Of a stretch of 64,000 nucleotides of DNA, positions 1-11,212 are shown one piece after another. The first letter of the stretch is position 1. Every line of letters begins with the position of its first letter. Origin of the DNA: an uncultured Planktomarina sp. Lineage in GTDB: Bacteria > Pseudomonadota > Alphaproteobacteria > Rhodobacterales > Rhodobacteraceae. The stretch covers positions 1 to 64,000 of the forward strand of contig CAJJBP010000017.1 in the NCBI GenBank assembly GCA_905182425.1, written 5' to 3'. Below the pieces are notes generated by a model. It saw only the letters and a list, made by a program, of their open reading frames with translations. It did no database searches and had not been told where the DNA came from. The position numbers were made by a program, and so were the translations under genes.

Positions 1-1374
<1,374 letters not shown>

Positions 1375-1992
1375 TGAAATACAATTACTTGTATAACCTT
1401 GACGTTCGAACCTCTGCACATCGTCCCACTGTTCAGGTGGGACATCATTTAATCTGTTTATTGTGCTTCAGTTTCAAAAGAAACAAAAACCAAACAAACA
1501 GTGAAGCTGACCTTACATCATCGGACATCTACATAAATGCGGTAGCCCTAGTAAGTCGATATGCAGTTGTCTGTTCATCGAATGAACCAAACCGCCCACA
1601 TATCTCTTCAGATATCAGTAGTTTCAAATAGCGTGACACAAAACAAAACAAGATGCGCTAATATATATAAGCGCGCCTCGCTCGATCTTATCTCCGTGTT
1701 GACCAGATTCGTTTCTCAACGTTGCTGGTAGAGGGCTTCTAAGTCTACTGGTCAGAAGCCGCAAGAGCTTTTTTTAGTAAAACAGCTTTTTTATTGTTTT
1801 TACTTCTAAACCCTCAAAAACTTTAGAACATTAGTTCCAAATTTATCAAAATGGTTTCCAAATTTGAATACATAGCGGTGCATTTTGCTAACTCAAAATC
1901 AATATTTAGTCATATCAAGCTCAAATCATACTATTCCACTTAAATCATAACGTTGAGGAATCGTGGCTCAACCACATTGGACCTAACAAGAT
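1375..1992 (-). other. rrn leader and promoter region, no gene seen
   Basis: This 618-base stretch between msrQ and the 16S 5' end holds no convincing protein gene. A 7-bp hairpin (gtcccac / gtgggac) lies at 1423-1443 within the expected rRNA leader. An AT-rich block at about 1661-1675, reading TATATT on the minus strand, is a possible -10 element about 290 bases upstream of mature 16S, but no good -35 was found, so the promoter itself is only inferred. A T-rich tract at 1768-1805 is on the wrong strand to terminate msrQ. Confidence 0.4.
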
Positions 1993-2628
1993 TTAACTCG
2001 ATCTTCGGACCCATTCTTTCCACCATTGTGGGAACCGTGCAGCTAAAAAGGCCAGAATCACCGCCATGTGAATCAGTGGCTCTAACTGAAAACCCCTCAC
2101 CAGCATTATGTAATGTATTCCTCCAAGAATTGCAGCTGCATAGGTTAACCTGTGTATTGTTCTCCATGTTGGTCCGAGGTTCCGCACAGACCAGTTATTG
2201 GATGTTACCGCAAGCGGAACCATCAACAGGAAACCAGCAAAGCCAACAGTTACATAAGGTCTCTTCACAATATCTGCCCAAATATGACTTATTACCTGTA
2301 CGTCTAAGACAAGCCAGACCAACAAATGAACAAAGACGTAGAAAAAGGCAGCAAGTCCAATAATCCTGCGAAACTTTACGAGATTGATCTTTGCAAACTT
2401 AAGAAGGGGCGTAATTGCTAGACTGATAATCAGAAGCTTCAATGCGACAGAGCCCAATTCGTGTTCGAGCTCCTTGATAGGTTCAGCACCAAGTTGCCCA
2501 CTGATAGCTAAATACACCGCAACGATCGCCGGTAATGGCAGCAAAATATAGAGGGTCCAAACAGGGACTTTACGGAGACCAGAATTAATGGTTCGAACTA
2601 ACATTTGAAAATATCCGTTTAATCCCAT
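1993..2628 (-). CDS. msrQ: MsrQ, heme-binding membrane subunit of the MsrPQ methionine sulfoxide reductase
   Basis: This 211-residue protein matches the MsrQ/YedZ family in length and layout. It has about six hydrophobic helices and conserved histidines in the core (ELEHELG near residue 55, FVHLLVW near 99, HRLTY near 160, GGIHYIML near 170) that would bind heme b. MsrQ passes electrons from the respiratory chain or flavin reductase to periplasmic MsrP, which repairs oxidised methionine in envelope proteins. The partner msrP lies upstream on the same strand but 430 bases away, whereas the two are usually adjacent. The first ATG has no clear ribosome site; Met9 (start at 2604) has a weak GGAT upstream and may be the true start. 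Confidence 0.9.
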   Translation of the reverse strand: MGLNGYFQMLVRTINSGLRKVPVWTLYILLPLPAIVAVYLAISGQLGAEPIKELEHELGSVALKLLIISLAITPLLKFAKINLVKFRRIIGLAAFFYVFVHLLVWLVLDVQVISHIWADIVKRPYVTVGFAGFLLMVPLAVTSNNWSVRNLGPTWRTIHRLTYAAAILGGIHYIMLVRGFQLEPLIHMAVILAFLAARFPQWWKEWVRRSS

Positions 2629-3054
2629 TACTTAAAGCTTTGTACCCCAGCCATCAAACAATATAAGCCCATCTCAGTCCTTCCGAAGGTATTACTAATC
2701 TATTTCATTGACGGCGTCTTATAGAGAACAAAACAGTTGGACCGAGAAGACTTCAATACCTTTTGTAAATCCCATCCCTCTGCACTCCATGATACACAAT
2801 AAGGCGGTGCAAATTGCTAAAGGATTGGCAGGGGGAAGGTTTTTATTATTCGCTGCTGAAAGCTAGTAAAATTACTTTCACCTTTAAAGGTGTCCCTTTG
2901 ATGTTTGGCGCTTTATGCAGCCAGCACACTTTACATTAGTGCCCCTACCCATAGCGGTATAACCTCAAGCTTTTTCACTTTCACTACATTTTTCCCTCGA
3001 CAAAGTCCCTAATCTAAAGAGATTTCACGCAAAATCATACACCACCTATCTAGT
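2629..3054. other. Gap between msrP and msrQ, no gene seen
   Basis: This 426-base stretch has no open frame that I can support and no recognisable remnant. The only structure noticed is a perfect 14-base palindrome, cacctttaaaggtg, at 2879-2892. A separate msrQ promoter might lie here, because msrQ is too far from msrP for tight translational coupling. Confidence 0.4.
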
Positions 3055-3957
3055 TTAGAATAAAGCATTCAAGTCAGAACCGGCATAAAGAACTCCCGCC
3101 TCTTCCTCATATCCATTCAACATTTTAGTCGGCACTCGTTTAGCAAACAATCCACCACCAATTTGGCGCTCAGTCGCTTGTGACCAACGCGGGTGATCAA
3201 CATTTGGATTAACATTGCTATAAAAACCGTATTCCCCCCGGTTCGCCATATTCCAACTCGTCACTGGCTCTTTATCAGTAAGCGTTATACGCACTATGGA
3301 CTTGATGGATTTGAAGCCATATTTCCAGGGTACAACCAACCTAATCGGTGCTCCGTTTTGGTTAGGAATGGTTTTGCCATAAATACCTGTAGCCATCATG
3401 GTTAGAGGGTGCATCGCTTCATCTAAACGTAACCCCTCACGGTAAGGCCAATCCAAAACGCTGTAGCGGACACCGGGCATTTCATCTGGGCGTAATGCCG
3501 TCTGGAACGCTACATATTTGGCGTCTGGCTTTACACCAACTTTATCTAGGATATCTTTAAGTTCAAACCCATTCCAAGGCACAACCATCGACCAGGCCTC
3601 CACACAACGGAACCGGTAAATGCGCTCCTCTTCGGTCAAGTCCGAGGTGAGATCAGCGACCGAATAGCGGCCTGGAGCATTAACCAAGCCATCTACTTCA
3701 ATAGACCAGTCTTTAGTATTGAGCTTGTGGGCATATTTTGCAGGATCGTTTTTACCAGTGCCAAACTCATAATAATTATTATAAGTGGTAATGTCTTTCC
3801 AACTGTTGGGCTTAAGATCCTCGGCTAAAGCTGGACCCCCAATTGTCGCCATAGCACCAGCACCCAAAGCTCCCGCAATAGCCTGCCTGCGATTCAACCA
3901 CACAGTTTCGGCGGTAACATCAGCATAAGTTAGATCGTTTTTCCAGCGGTGGGCCAT
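3055..3957 (-). CDS. msrP: MsrP, periplasmic molybdopterin methionine sulfoxide reductase catalytic subunit
   Basis: The 300-residue product reduces methionine sulfoxide in periplasmic proteins using a molybdopterin cofactor. A twin-arginine signal (NRRQAIAGALGAGAMA, about residues 21-36) precedes the mature domain. The molybdenum-ligand cysteine lies in YRFRCVEAWSMVVPW, and a sulfite-oxidase-type fold is expected. The frame is open further upstream, but the ATG at 3957 is preferred: it has AAAGGA about 8 bases upstream and gives the standard MAHRWKN start. MsrQ (1993-2628) is the membrane partner. The gene is divergent from the SDR gene at 4110, sharing a 152-base intergenic region. Confidence 0.94.
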   Translation of the reverse strand: MAHRWKNDLTYADVTAETVWLNRRQAIAGALGAGAMATIGGPALAEDLKPNSWKDITTYNNYYEFGTGKNDPAKYAHKLNTKDWSIEVDGLVNAPGRYSVADLTSDLTEEERIYRFRCVEAWSMVVPWNGFELKDILDKVGVKPDAKYVAFQTALRPDEMPGVRYSVLDWPYREGLRLDEAMHPLTMMATGIYGKTIPNQNGAPIRLVVPWKYGFKSIKSIVRITLTDKEPVTSWNMANRGEYGFYSNVNPNVDHPRWSQATERQIGGGLFAKRVPTKMLNGYEEEAGVLYAGSDLNALF

Positions 3958-4109
3958 ATTGGATGTCCTTTCATTAGAACAACATGTAGAGTGAAGATCG
4001 CCCAACGCCAAGGCACAACAGAAACGCTAGCGCCATAACACTGCAAAAAATACATTGCTTGCAAGCCTCACGATCAAAAGGCAACTTGGGGTAAAGCTTG
4101 GAGATTATT

Positions 4110-4865
4110 ATGAAGACAGCTCTTATAACTGGCGCTGCCCGTGGAATCGGGCTTTCAACAACTGATATTTTAAACGGCCAAGGGTGGCATGTGATTATGG
4201 TGGATCGCGATAAAACCAAACTTTTTGACGAGGCGTTAAGTAGATCTCAAGTGACACCACTGTGTTATGATATAGCTCAACCTCAACAAGTCGATACCAT
4301 GATTGCAGAGGCATTGTCCGTGCAAGGGCAGATCGATGCTTTGGTCAATAACGCAGGCGTTGCTGATTTTGGCCACATTGTAGATACAACCTTTGCCCGG
4401 TGGCGCAAAGTAATGGAGACAAACCTTGATGGTGTTTTTCTATGTACTCAAGCTGCAATCCCAGCCCTTAAGGCCAGCCGCGGTGCTATAGTCAATATTG
4501 CATCCATCTCAGGCCTGCGCGCCTCAACACTACGAGTCGCCTATGGCACGTCCAAAGCTGCAGTTATTCATCTTACGCAACAACAAGCAGTGGAGTTGGG
4601 AGAGTACGGCATCCGCGTAAATTCAGTAGCTCCCGGCCCTGTGCGGACAAAACTGGCAATGGCCGTACATACCCAAGACATTATCGATGCCTACCACGAT
4701 GCAATCCCCCTAAACCGATACGGCAGTGAAGCAGAAATAGGCCAGGTGATTGCATTTTTATGCTCTGAGCAAGCCAGCTTCGTGACCGGGCAAAACATCT
4801 CAGTCGACGGTGGCTTTGAGAGCACAGGCATCGGCCTGCCATCGTTACGAGTAAAGGAAGAATAA
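4110..4865 (+). CDS. Short-chain dehydrogenase/reductase (SDR)
   Basis: A classical SDR of 251 residues. The NAD(P)-binding motif TGAARGIG lies at residues 7-14, NNAG at about 82, the catalytic serine in NIASISG near 136, YGTSK (Tyr-x-x-x-Lys) near 151, and the C-terminal VDGGF is typical. It probably oxidises or reduces a hydroxyl/keto group; the substrate cannot be read from sequence (3-oxoacyl-ACP-reductase-like). The frame extends to a TTG at 4098, but the ATG at 4110 has TTGGAG about 7 bases upstream and gives the usual MKTALITG start. It is divergent from msrP and convergent with clpB; an 8-bp inverted repeat (ctgtagcc/ggctacag, 4919-4951) lies between it and clpB and may weakly terminate either gene. 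Confidence 0.88.
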   Translation: MKTALITGAARGIGLSTTDILNGQGWHVIMVDRDKTKLFDEALSRSQVTPLCYDIAQPQQVDTMIAEALSVQGQIDALVNNAGVADFGHIVDTTFARWRKVMETNLDGVFLCTQAAIPALKASRGAIVNIASISGLRASTLRVAYGTSKAAVIHLTQQQAVELGEYGIRVNSVAPGPVRTKLAMAVHTQDIIDAYHDAIPLNRYGSEAEIGQVIAFLCSEQASFVTGQNISVDGGFESTGIGLPSLRVKEE

Positions 4866-4979
4866 TGAGAAACCACCAATTAAGTAAAAAAATATAAATC
4901 CTTAATCTCATCAATATACTGTAGCCATACACAATAAATTAGAGGCTACAGACTACGACTTATTCGATACGGAAACGCT

Positions 4980-7589
4980 TCAATGGACGACAGCATTTTC
5001 AGGAGGGGTTTCCATTGATGAACTAATTCGATCACCCACTATTAAACCCTCTGACCTTGCAGTCACCGGAATTACATCACCATCGGAGAGATCTCCTGAC
5101 AACAGCATTTCCGCCAATTGGTTTTGCAAAGCCGATTGAATAACCCTCTTCAGTGGACGCGCTCCAAACACAGGGTCATAGCCCTGATCCGCCAGCCATT
5201 TTTTTGCAGGCAGATCTAGAACAAGACTAATATTACGCTGCGCTAAACGACCAATCAGCTGACCTAGTTGGATATCAACAATACCGTCCATATCTTTCCG
5301 GTCTAAGCGATCAAAAATGATGGTTTCATCCAGTCTGTTGAGAAATTCAGGCCGGAAATGCGCTCGCACGGCATCCATAACATCCCGACGGGCATCTGAG
5401 GCATCAGACTCATCTGGTAATAGGCTTAGGGCTTGCGCTCCAAGGTTGCTCGTTAAGATAATCAAAGTTTGTTTGAAATCCACTTTGCGGCCCTGACCGT
5501 CGGTCAGGATCCCATCATCTAGAACTTGCAACAAAATGTTGAAAACATCTGGATGCGCTTTTTCAACCTCATCAAACAGCACAACCTGATAGGGCCTACG
5601 TCGCACAGCCTCAGTCAGGACACCGCCCTCATCATACCCAACGTAACCTGGAGGGGCACCAATTAAGCGAGAAACGCTGTGCTTTTCCATAAACTCAGAC
5701 ATGTCAACACGCACCATCGCATTGTCATCGTCAAATAAGAATTCCGCGACGGCTTTAGTCAACTCTGTTTTCCCAACACCAGTAGGACCAAGAAAGAGAA
5801 AACTGCCCAGAGGTCTATTCTCGTCGTTCAAACCCGCACGCGCACGTCTAACCGCATTTGAAACAGCACGAACAGCTGAGTTTTGGCCGATAACGCGACC
5901 ATGCAGCTCATCCTCCATGCGCAAAAGTTTGTCACGCTCACCCTCTAACATTTTCGAAGTCGGAATGCCGGTCCACCGTTCCACTACTCCTGCAATTTGA
6001 TCAGGGCGTACAGCTTCTTCGACCAATTGGCCATCAGCGGTTTCGGCTGATTCAAGTTGTTTTTCTAAGTCCGGAATGACGCCATACGACAGCTCACCCG
6101 CTTTAGCCAAATTCCCTTCACGCTTGGCAATATCTAAATCAGCGCGCGCACGATCCAGTTGTTCCTTCAGATCTCGCGCTGATGCCAGCTTGTCGCGCTC
6201 AGATTGCCACTGCATCGTCAGCTCACTAGACCTTCCCTGCAATACAGCTAGATCTTTTTCGAGCTTCAACAATCTCTTTTTGGAATCTGTATCTTCTTCC
6301 ATCTTCAGCGCCTCGAGCTCAATTTGCTTTTGCAAGATCTCACGGTCCAATGCATCAAGCTCTTCTGGTTTGCTATCAACCTGCATCCGTAAACGGCTCG
6401 CCGCTTCGTCCATCAAATCAATCGCTTTATCCGGCAGAAACCGATCCGTTATGTAGCGATTAGACAAGGAAGCTGCTGCCACCAGCGCCGCATCGGCAAT
6501 GCGAACACCATGGTGCAACTCATATTTTTCCTTGATTCCACGAAGAATTGAAATTGTATCTACCACCGTTGGCTCTTCTATCATAATCGGCTGGAACCTC
6601 CGTGCTAATGCCGCATCTTTTTCGACATATTTGCGGTATTCATCTAGGGTTGTGGCTCCAATACAGTGGAGCTCCCCGCGCGCCAAAGCCGGCTTGATAA
6701 GGTTGGCGGCATCCATGGCGCCATCACCTTTTCCTGCACCGACCAGCGTGTGCATCTCATCTATAAATAACAAGATTTTACCCGCCGCCATCGAGACTTC
6801 ATTGAGTACGGCCTTTAACCGTTCTTCAAACTCACCACGATATTTTGCACCAGCAATTAAGGCGCCCATATCCAAAGCCAACAATCTTTTATTGCGTAGA
6901 CTTTCTGGAACATCCCCATTGATTATCCGTAGCGCCATTCCTTCTGCAATTGCGGTCTTGCCCACACCCGGCTCACCTATCAAGACAGGGTTGTTCTTCG
7001 TGCGTCTCGATAGAACTTGCATGGCCCGACGGATTTCCTCATCACGGCCAATAATCGGATCTATCTTACCTTCACGTGCGCGGTCTGTCAGATCCTGGGC
7101 ATATTTATTCAACGCCTCATAGTTGTCCTCAGCATTAGCATTATCTGCGGACCGCCCTTGCCGTATATCATTAATTGCCGCGTTAAGTTTTTGTGCTTTT
7201 ACCGCTCCAAAATCGAGCGCCTCTTTTGCTTTTGACTGCACCATAGCAAGTGCCATTAGCAAACGCTCAACCGGGACAAAGCTGTCTCCAGCATTTTTAG
7301 CTAGATTCTCAGATTCAGCTAAAACTTTCACTGTAGTACTCTCAAGATAGACTTGCTTATCACCTGTCACTTTGGCAATTTTGGATAGGCTCAAATCTAA
7401 AGCATCAAGAACCGATTGAGGCACGCCCCCGGCTCTTGTAATCAAGTTTCTTGCAAGCCCTTCAGTGTCGTCAAGCAGTGCTTTCAGTAAATGTTCCGCG
7501 CCGAGGCTTGGATGATCTTCACGCTGTGCAATTGTTTGGGCTGATTGAATGAACCCACGCGACTTTTCAGTGAATTTCTCTAAATTCAT
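4980..7589 (-). CDS. clpB: ClpB, ATP-dependent disaggregase chaperone
   Basis: The 869-residue protein has full ClpB architecture. There is an N-terminal double Clp repeat (1-150), a first AAA+ domain with Walker A GEPGVGKT (about 205) and Walker [11 protein letters not shown], a coiled-coil middle domain (about 405-530), and a second AAA+ domain with GPTGVGKT (about 605) and [14 protein letters not shown]. ClpB works with DnaK to resolve protein aggregates in the cytoplasm. The ATG at 7589 is preferred over the in-frame GTG at 7592 because AAGGAG lies 7 bases upstream. A candidate heat-shock sigma-32 promoter lies about 80 bases upstream. The gene is intact and divergent from pyrF. Confidence 0.98.
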   Translation of the reverse strand: MNLEKFTEKSRGFIQSAQTIAQREDHPSLGAEHLLKALLDDTEGLARNLITRAGGVPQSVLDALDLSLSKIAKVTGDKQVYLESTTVKVLAESENLAKNAGDSFVPVERLLMALAMVQSKAKEALDFGAVKAQKLNAAINDIRQGRSADNANAEDNYEALNKYAQDLTDRAREGKIDPIIGRDEEIRRAMQVLSRRTKNNPVLIGEPGVGKTAIAEGMALRIINGDVPESLRNKRLLALDMGALIAGAKYRGEFEERLKAVLNEVSMAAGKILLFIDEMHTLVGAGKGDGAMDAANLIKPALARGELHCIGATTLDEYRKYVEKDAALARRFQPIMIEEPTVVDTISILRGIKEKYELHHGVRIADAALVAAASLSNRYITDRFLPDKAIDLMDEAASRLRMQVDSKPEELDALDREILQKQIELEALKMEEDTDSKKRLLKLEKDLAVLQGRSSELTMQWQSERDKLASARDLKEQLDRARADLDIAKREGNLAKAGELSYGVIPDLEKQLESAETADGQLVEEAVRPDQIAGVVERWTGIPTSKMLEGERDKLLRMEDELHGRVIGQNSAVRAVSNAVRRARAGLNDENRPLGSFLFLGPTGVGKTELTKAVAEFLFDDDNAMVRVDMSEFMEKHSVSRLIGAPPGYVGYDEGGVLTEAVRRRPYQVVLFDEVEKAHPDVFNILLQVLDDGILTDGQGRKVDFKQTLIILTSNLGAQALSLLPDESDASDARRDVMDAVRAHFRPEFLNRLDETIIFDRLDRKDMDGIVDIQLGQLIGRLAQRNISLVLDLPAKKWLADQGYDPVFGARPLKRVIQSALQNQLAEMLLSGDLSDGDVIPVTARSEGLIVGDRISSSMETPPENAVVH

Positions 7590-7663
7590 CACTCTCTCCT
7601 TCGATAAGCGTCGCTTCGAATGGTTGCCCGTATAGGCACAACCTTTGCGCGACCTTACGCTCT

Positions 7664-7692
7664 ATTTGGGAAGGATAAAAAGCTTAGACAAG
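7664..7692 (-). promoter_or_regulatory. Candidate sigma-32 promoter of clpB
   Basis: On the minus strand CTTGTCT (7686-7692) is followed after 15 bases by CCCAAAT (7664-7670). This resembles the known sigma-32 pattern CTTGAA-N13-15-CCCATNT and lies about 75 bases upstream of the clpB start. The match is imperfect and unaligned, so it is an inference. Confidence 0.4.
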
Positions 7693-7853
7693 AGGCCCAC
7701 TCAAATTCTTCAACACCAACTAGGATTTTCTAGGTTTCTTTGCTCCTAGATTCACAAAATTGAAACTCATGCCACATTAGAAAATAGCAGCATCACCATG
7801 GACAGACGCTAAATCAATGGGTAGGCCGCACTTAGACATTTAAGGAGGCCACC

Positions 7854-8549
7854 ATGGCAGATGATCGTTTAATTGTTGCTATGGATATGCCAAACGCCAT
7901 CGAAGGCCTAAAACTGGCTGAAAAACTTGGTGATGCTGTAAACTTTTACAAAATTGGCCTTGGCATGCTTACTGGAGGCGGGCTTGCACTTGCAAATGAG
8001 CTCAAATCTGAGTTTGGTAAGCGTATTTTTCTGGATATGAAACTGTTTGATATTGGCGCGACCGTTGAACACGCAGTTCGCGGTCTATCACAATTTGATT
8101 TAGATTTTCTGACTGTCCACGGTGACCCCCACGTGGTTCGCGCCGCAAAAGAGGGCTCAACAAGCAAAGATCTTAAAATTCTTGCAGTCACAATTTTGAC
8201 ATCCCTAGATCGCAGTGATCTTGATATGGCTTTGATTAAATCTGGCACAATCCCTGATTTGGTTATGGAACGTGCGGGCCTAGCGTTTGAAGCAGGTGCA
8301 GATGGCGTGATAGCAAGCCCACAAGAAGCCGCTCTTATTCGCGCTTTGCCAGAAGCAGAAGGCAAACTCATTGTGACGCCAGGAGTAAGGCCCGATGGAG
8401 CTGTGCTCGGTGATCAGAAGCGCGTCGCAACCCCCGCGCGTGCCGTTGCAGATGGTGCAGATCACATAGTTGTCGGACGCCCTATTTGGCAGGCTCAATT
8501 CCCAAGCGAAGTCACCGCTGCGATTCTGGCAGAACTCAGCCACGCCTAA
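7854..8549 (+). CDS. pyrF: Orotidine 5'-phosphate decarboxylase
   Basis: This 231-residue protein catalyses the last step of UMP synthesis, decarboxylation of OMP. The family active-site motif FLDMKLFDIG (DxKxxDI) lies at residues 60-69, and the C-terminal phosphate-binding part TPGVRPDGA...GDQKRVATP around 180-200. Length is normal for bacterial PyrF. AAGGAGG lies 6 bases before the ATG, a strong ribosome site. It stands alone, divergent from clpB and convergent with the NfeD-like gene. Confidence 0.97.
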   Translation: MADDRLIVAMDMPNAIEGLKLAEKLGDAVNFYKIGLGMLTGGGLALANELKSEFGKRIFLDMKLFDIGATVEHAVRGLSQFDLDFLTVHGDPHVVRAAKEGSTSKDLKILAVTILTSLDRSDLDMALIKSGTIPDLVMERAGLAFEAGADGVIASPQEAALIRALPEAEGKLIVTPGVRPDGAVLGDQKRVATPARAVADGADHIVVGRPIWQAQFPSEVTAAILAELSHA

Positions 8550-8582
8550 ACTTTAAGTCGTAACAGGTAGTATCTCTTTAGG

Positions 8583-8870
8583 TTACTCGTTGATGTCGTT
8601 CTCAAAAGTTTTTACCTGCCCTTTGGGCGGTTGAAAGTATCGGCGCAACAGCAGTGTCGCCAAAAGAGCTGTGCCCGCAAATAGCAGCAGTGCGATCGAT
8701 ACACTTCCACCTAGTATCGCAGACCCACTCAACAACATCAGAAGTGAAATAAAAGTTGCTGCGATGGCGAGTCCCAAAAATAAAAAAATTGGAAAGGCAA
8801 TTTCAAAGAATACAAAGATCAGTGCAATAATTGCCCAAGCCCACCAAGCAAAATATATCGCTTCTTGCAT
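8583..8870 (-). CDS. NfeD-like membrane protein, partner of the SPFH protein
   Basis: This 95-residue protein has two or three hydrophobic segments (about residues 8-35 and 40-72) and a short polar tail. That is the truncated NfeD/YbbJ type commonly encoded directly after an SPFH (band 7) protein. The preferred ATG at 8870 overlaps the upstream stop (TGATG) and has GGAGG 6 bases upstream; an in-frame GTG at 8873 is an alternative. The pair probably forms a membrane microdomain complex, as proposed for QmcA-YbbJ. The C-terminal OB-fold found in longer NfeD proteins is missing or very short. The specific role is unknown. Confidence 0.8.
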   Translation of the reverse strand: MQEAIYFAWWAWAIIALIFVFFEIAFPIFLFLGLAIAATFISLLMLLSGSAILGGSVSIALLLFAGTALLATLLLRRYFQPPKGQVKTFENDINE

Positions 8871-9760
8871 CACTTCCCTCCCCGCAACATTTTGAAAGCA
8901 TCTCCAAATGCATCCATTGCGTTAGATGGCAGAACAATAGTTTGTTTACCTTCCCCGCCGCCCAGTGCAGTCAATGCCTCAACCTGCTTCAAAGCCACTT
9001 GGTATTGTGCAGCTTCAAGCCCATTTTTGGCAATAGCCGCTGCTACAACTCCTGTTGCATAGGCCTCAGCATCAGCCTGAACACGGCGGGCCTTTGCGCC
9101 CTGCTCGGCTGCATAAAGCTCCGCATCTGCATTAAGTTCGACAGCCCGCTTGGTACCTTCAGCCTCAGTGACTTGCGCCCGACGCGCGCGCTCAGCATTC
9201 AATTGCTGCAACATTGCATCTCTAGTCGCTTGGTCCAAATTGACATCCAACAGCTCAGCACGTGTAACCTCAACACCCCACTCATTCACTGCGACTTCAA
9301 TCGAAGTCTTAATCGCATCTATGAGCTGCGAACGATTGGATTGCACTTCGTCCAATTCCATTTGCCCTATTTGAGCTCGCACGATACCAGCAACTGTTGT
9401 TGAGATTGCACCATCAACATCCCGAATACGGTAAACCGTCTTCGCAGGTTCAGTAATCCTATAAAATACTGAAGTATCAACCTTCACCAAGACATTATCG
9501 CTTGTAATTGCATCTTGACTGTTTGTTGGCAATTGTCGCTCCAAAACAGAAACTTTGTGCCGAATACGGTCTAAAAAGGGCACTATGAAGTTAATTCCTG
9601 GGCCTAAAACTGATTTTAAACGCCCAAAACGTTCTACAACATGTTTTTCACTTTGAGGTACGATGCGCACTCCAGTGAAAATAACCACCAATAGAAAAGC
9701 AGCCAAAACAAGATAAAAGCCACTTTGGCCAGCTTCACCTGCAATATATTCAATATCCAT
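8870..9760 (-). CDS. SPFH/band 7 (stomatin-like) membrane protein, QmcA type
   Basis: The 296-residue protein has one N-terminal transmembrane helix (about 14-32), a band 7/SPFH domain (VPQSEKHVVERFGRL onward, about 35-200), and an alanine/glutamate-rich coiled-coil region (about 195-260) typical of stomatin/QmcA proteins. It probably oligomerises on the inner face of the membrane and modulates membrane proteases or quality control. A GAGGT ribosome site precedes the ATG. It forms a two-gene operon with the NfeD-like gene, sharing one base. It is divergent from dinB. Confidence 0.9.
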   Translation of the reverse strand: MDIEYIAGEAGQSGFYLVLAAFLLVVIFTGVRIVPQSEKHVVERFGRLKSVLGPGINFIVPFLDRIRHKVSVLERQLPTNSQDAITSDNVLVKVDTSVFYRITEPAKTVYRIRDVDGAISTTVAGIVRAQIGQMELDEVQSNRSQLIDAIKTSIEVAVNEWGVEVTRAELLDVNLDQATRDAMLQQLNAERARRAQVTEAEGTKRAVELNADAELYAAEQGAKARRVQADAEAYATGVVAAAIAKNGLEAAQYQVALKQVEALTALGGGEGKQTIVLPSNAMDAFGDAFKMLRGGK

Positions 9761-9954
9761 AAAAAGACCTCAAAAATTAAGCTCACAAAAGGTACGCATT
9801 ACGCAATTTAAAGCACCGAGCACTTTAACCCGTACCAGACACTAAACTGCACTTTCAATATTATTTCAAATATTCATAAAACAAATCTAAACCTGTAACT
9901 CACATACTAAGTTGCAGCGTGGACGTCTTTCCACATACTCTATATCTTAAGTCC

Positions 9955-11211
9955 ATGCCCGCTATGTGTCGAGACTGCCTGACAACATTTGAAACTGCCC
10001 CTGGGCGGTGTTCGAAATGTGGCCGTCCCCGCATCACCTCGCACCCAGAATTATTTTCCCTCACAATCGCTCATATGGACTGTGATGCTTTTTATGCATC
10101 GGTGGAAAAACGAGACAAGCCTGAGCTTGCGGATAAGCCCGTGATAATTGGTGGTGGAAGAAGGGGTGTTGTGAGTACGGCGTGCTATGTCGCACGTATC
10201 CGTGGGGTAAAATCCGCAATGCCTATGTTTCAAGCACTCAAACTTTGCCCTGAGGCTGTCGTTGTGCGTCCCCGTATGGAAGAATACGTGAAAGCTAGCA
10301 AAGCCATAAAAGAAATGATGAAAGACCTTACACCATCCATTGAACCACTATCATTGGATGAGGCCTTTATGGACATGGCTGGCACCTCTAAGTTGCATGG
10401 CGCCCCACCAGCCGTAATGCTTGCACGCCTCGTAAATCGCATGAAAAAGGAACTTGGTCTCACTGGTTCAATTGGATTATCACATAATAAATTTCTGGCT
10501 AAGGTAGCAAGTGATTTAGACAAACCTCGTGGTTTCTCAATCATTGGGGTCAATGAGACTGACTCGTTCCTGCGGGGTCGTCCGGTTGGACTAATTTGGG
10601 GGGTTGGAGAAATCACCCAAAAAGCACTTAGCAAAGCGGGTATACGCACATTTGCTGACCTTTTGCGTTGGGAGCGCCAAGATCTATCTAATAAATTTGG
10701 TACAATGGGCGACCGGCTCTGGCACTTGGCCCGGGGGAAAGATCGCCGCCGTGTTACATCCAATGCCCCAACTAAAAGCATTTCAAATGAAACCACCTTT
10801 TATGAAGATACGTCTGACCTGGATATTTTAGACGGGCATATTTGGAGGCTGGCAGAAAGCGTCAGTGATCGCGCAAAAGCTCGCGATATGGCAGGGCTTG
10901 TTATTACCTTAAAGTTAAAACGTGCGGATCACACATTGCTTTCTCGACGCCAGTCTTTGCGTGAGGCAACGCAAATTGCTGATAAAATTTATCGCACGGC
11001 ACGCGACCTTTTTGAACAAGCCGGCAACCAAGGACCATACCGACTCATCGGCGTAGGGATCTCCAACCTAGTTAGTGACAGTGACAGTGATTTGACTGGT
11101 GACTTGCTCGATCCAGATGCAGAAAAGCGTAATCGTGCAGAGCGTGCAACAGATGAAATTAGGGCTAAATTTGGAAATAATTCGATTTTGAAGGGTCGGT
11201 CATTAAGTTAG
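9955..11211 (+). CDS. dinB: DNA polymerase IV with N-terminal zinc-finger-like motif
   Basis: A Y-family translesion polymerase of about 418 residues. Catalytic motifs are visible: AHMDCDAFYASVE (first Asp), SLDEAFMDM (Asp-Glu pair), the GLSHNKFLAK helix and a C-terminal little-finger region. Ahead of the polymerase fold lies a four-cysteine element, CRDC-x10-CSKC, which should bind zinc. It sets this protein apart from the enterobacterial enzyme and, as I recall, is typical of Rhodobacterales DinB. I chose the ATG at 9955 (MPAMCRDC); the frame stays open to a GTG at 9919, and neither start has a strong ribosome site. It ends one base from the convergent amidohydrolase gene. Confidence 0.93.
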   Translation: MPAMCRDCLTTFETAPGRCSKCGRPRITSHPELFSLTIAHMDCDAFYASVEKRDKPELADKPVIIGGGRRGVVSTACYVARIRGVKSAMPMFQALKLCPEAVVVRPRMEEYVKASKAIKEMMKDLTPSIEPLSLDEAFMDMAGTSKLHGAPPAVMLARLVNRMKKELGLTGSIGLSHNKFLAKVASDLDKPRGFSIIGVNETDSFLRGRPVGLIWGVGEITQKALSKAGIRTFADLLRWERQDLSNKFGTMGDRLWHLARGKDRRRVTSNAPTKSISNETTFYEDTSDLDILDGHIWRLAESVSDRAKARDMAGLVITLKLKRADHTLLSRRQSLREATQIADKIYRTARDLFEQAGNQGPYRLIGVGISNLVSDSDSDLTGDLLDPDAEKRNRAERATDEIRAKFGNNSILKGRSLS

Positions 11212-11212
11212 C

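Noticed and set aside
1953-2363. 136-codon plus-strand frame
   Set aside because: It is antisense to msrQ, which is clearly the real gene.
6499-7122. 207-codon plus-strand frame opposite clpB
   Set aside because: It mirrors codon bias of the strongly conserved clpB frame; no own start signal or family.
8831-9403. 190-codon plus-strand frame opposite the SPFH gene
   Set aside because: Antisense shadow of the coiled-coil coding region.
10230-10796. 188-codon minus-strand frame inside dinB
   Set aside because: Antisense shadow; dinB motifs are unmistakable.
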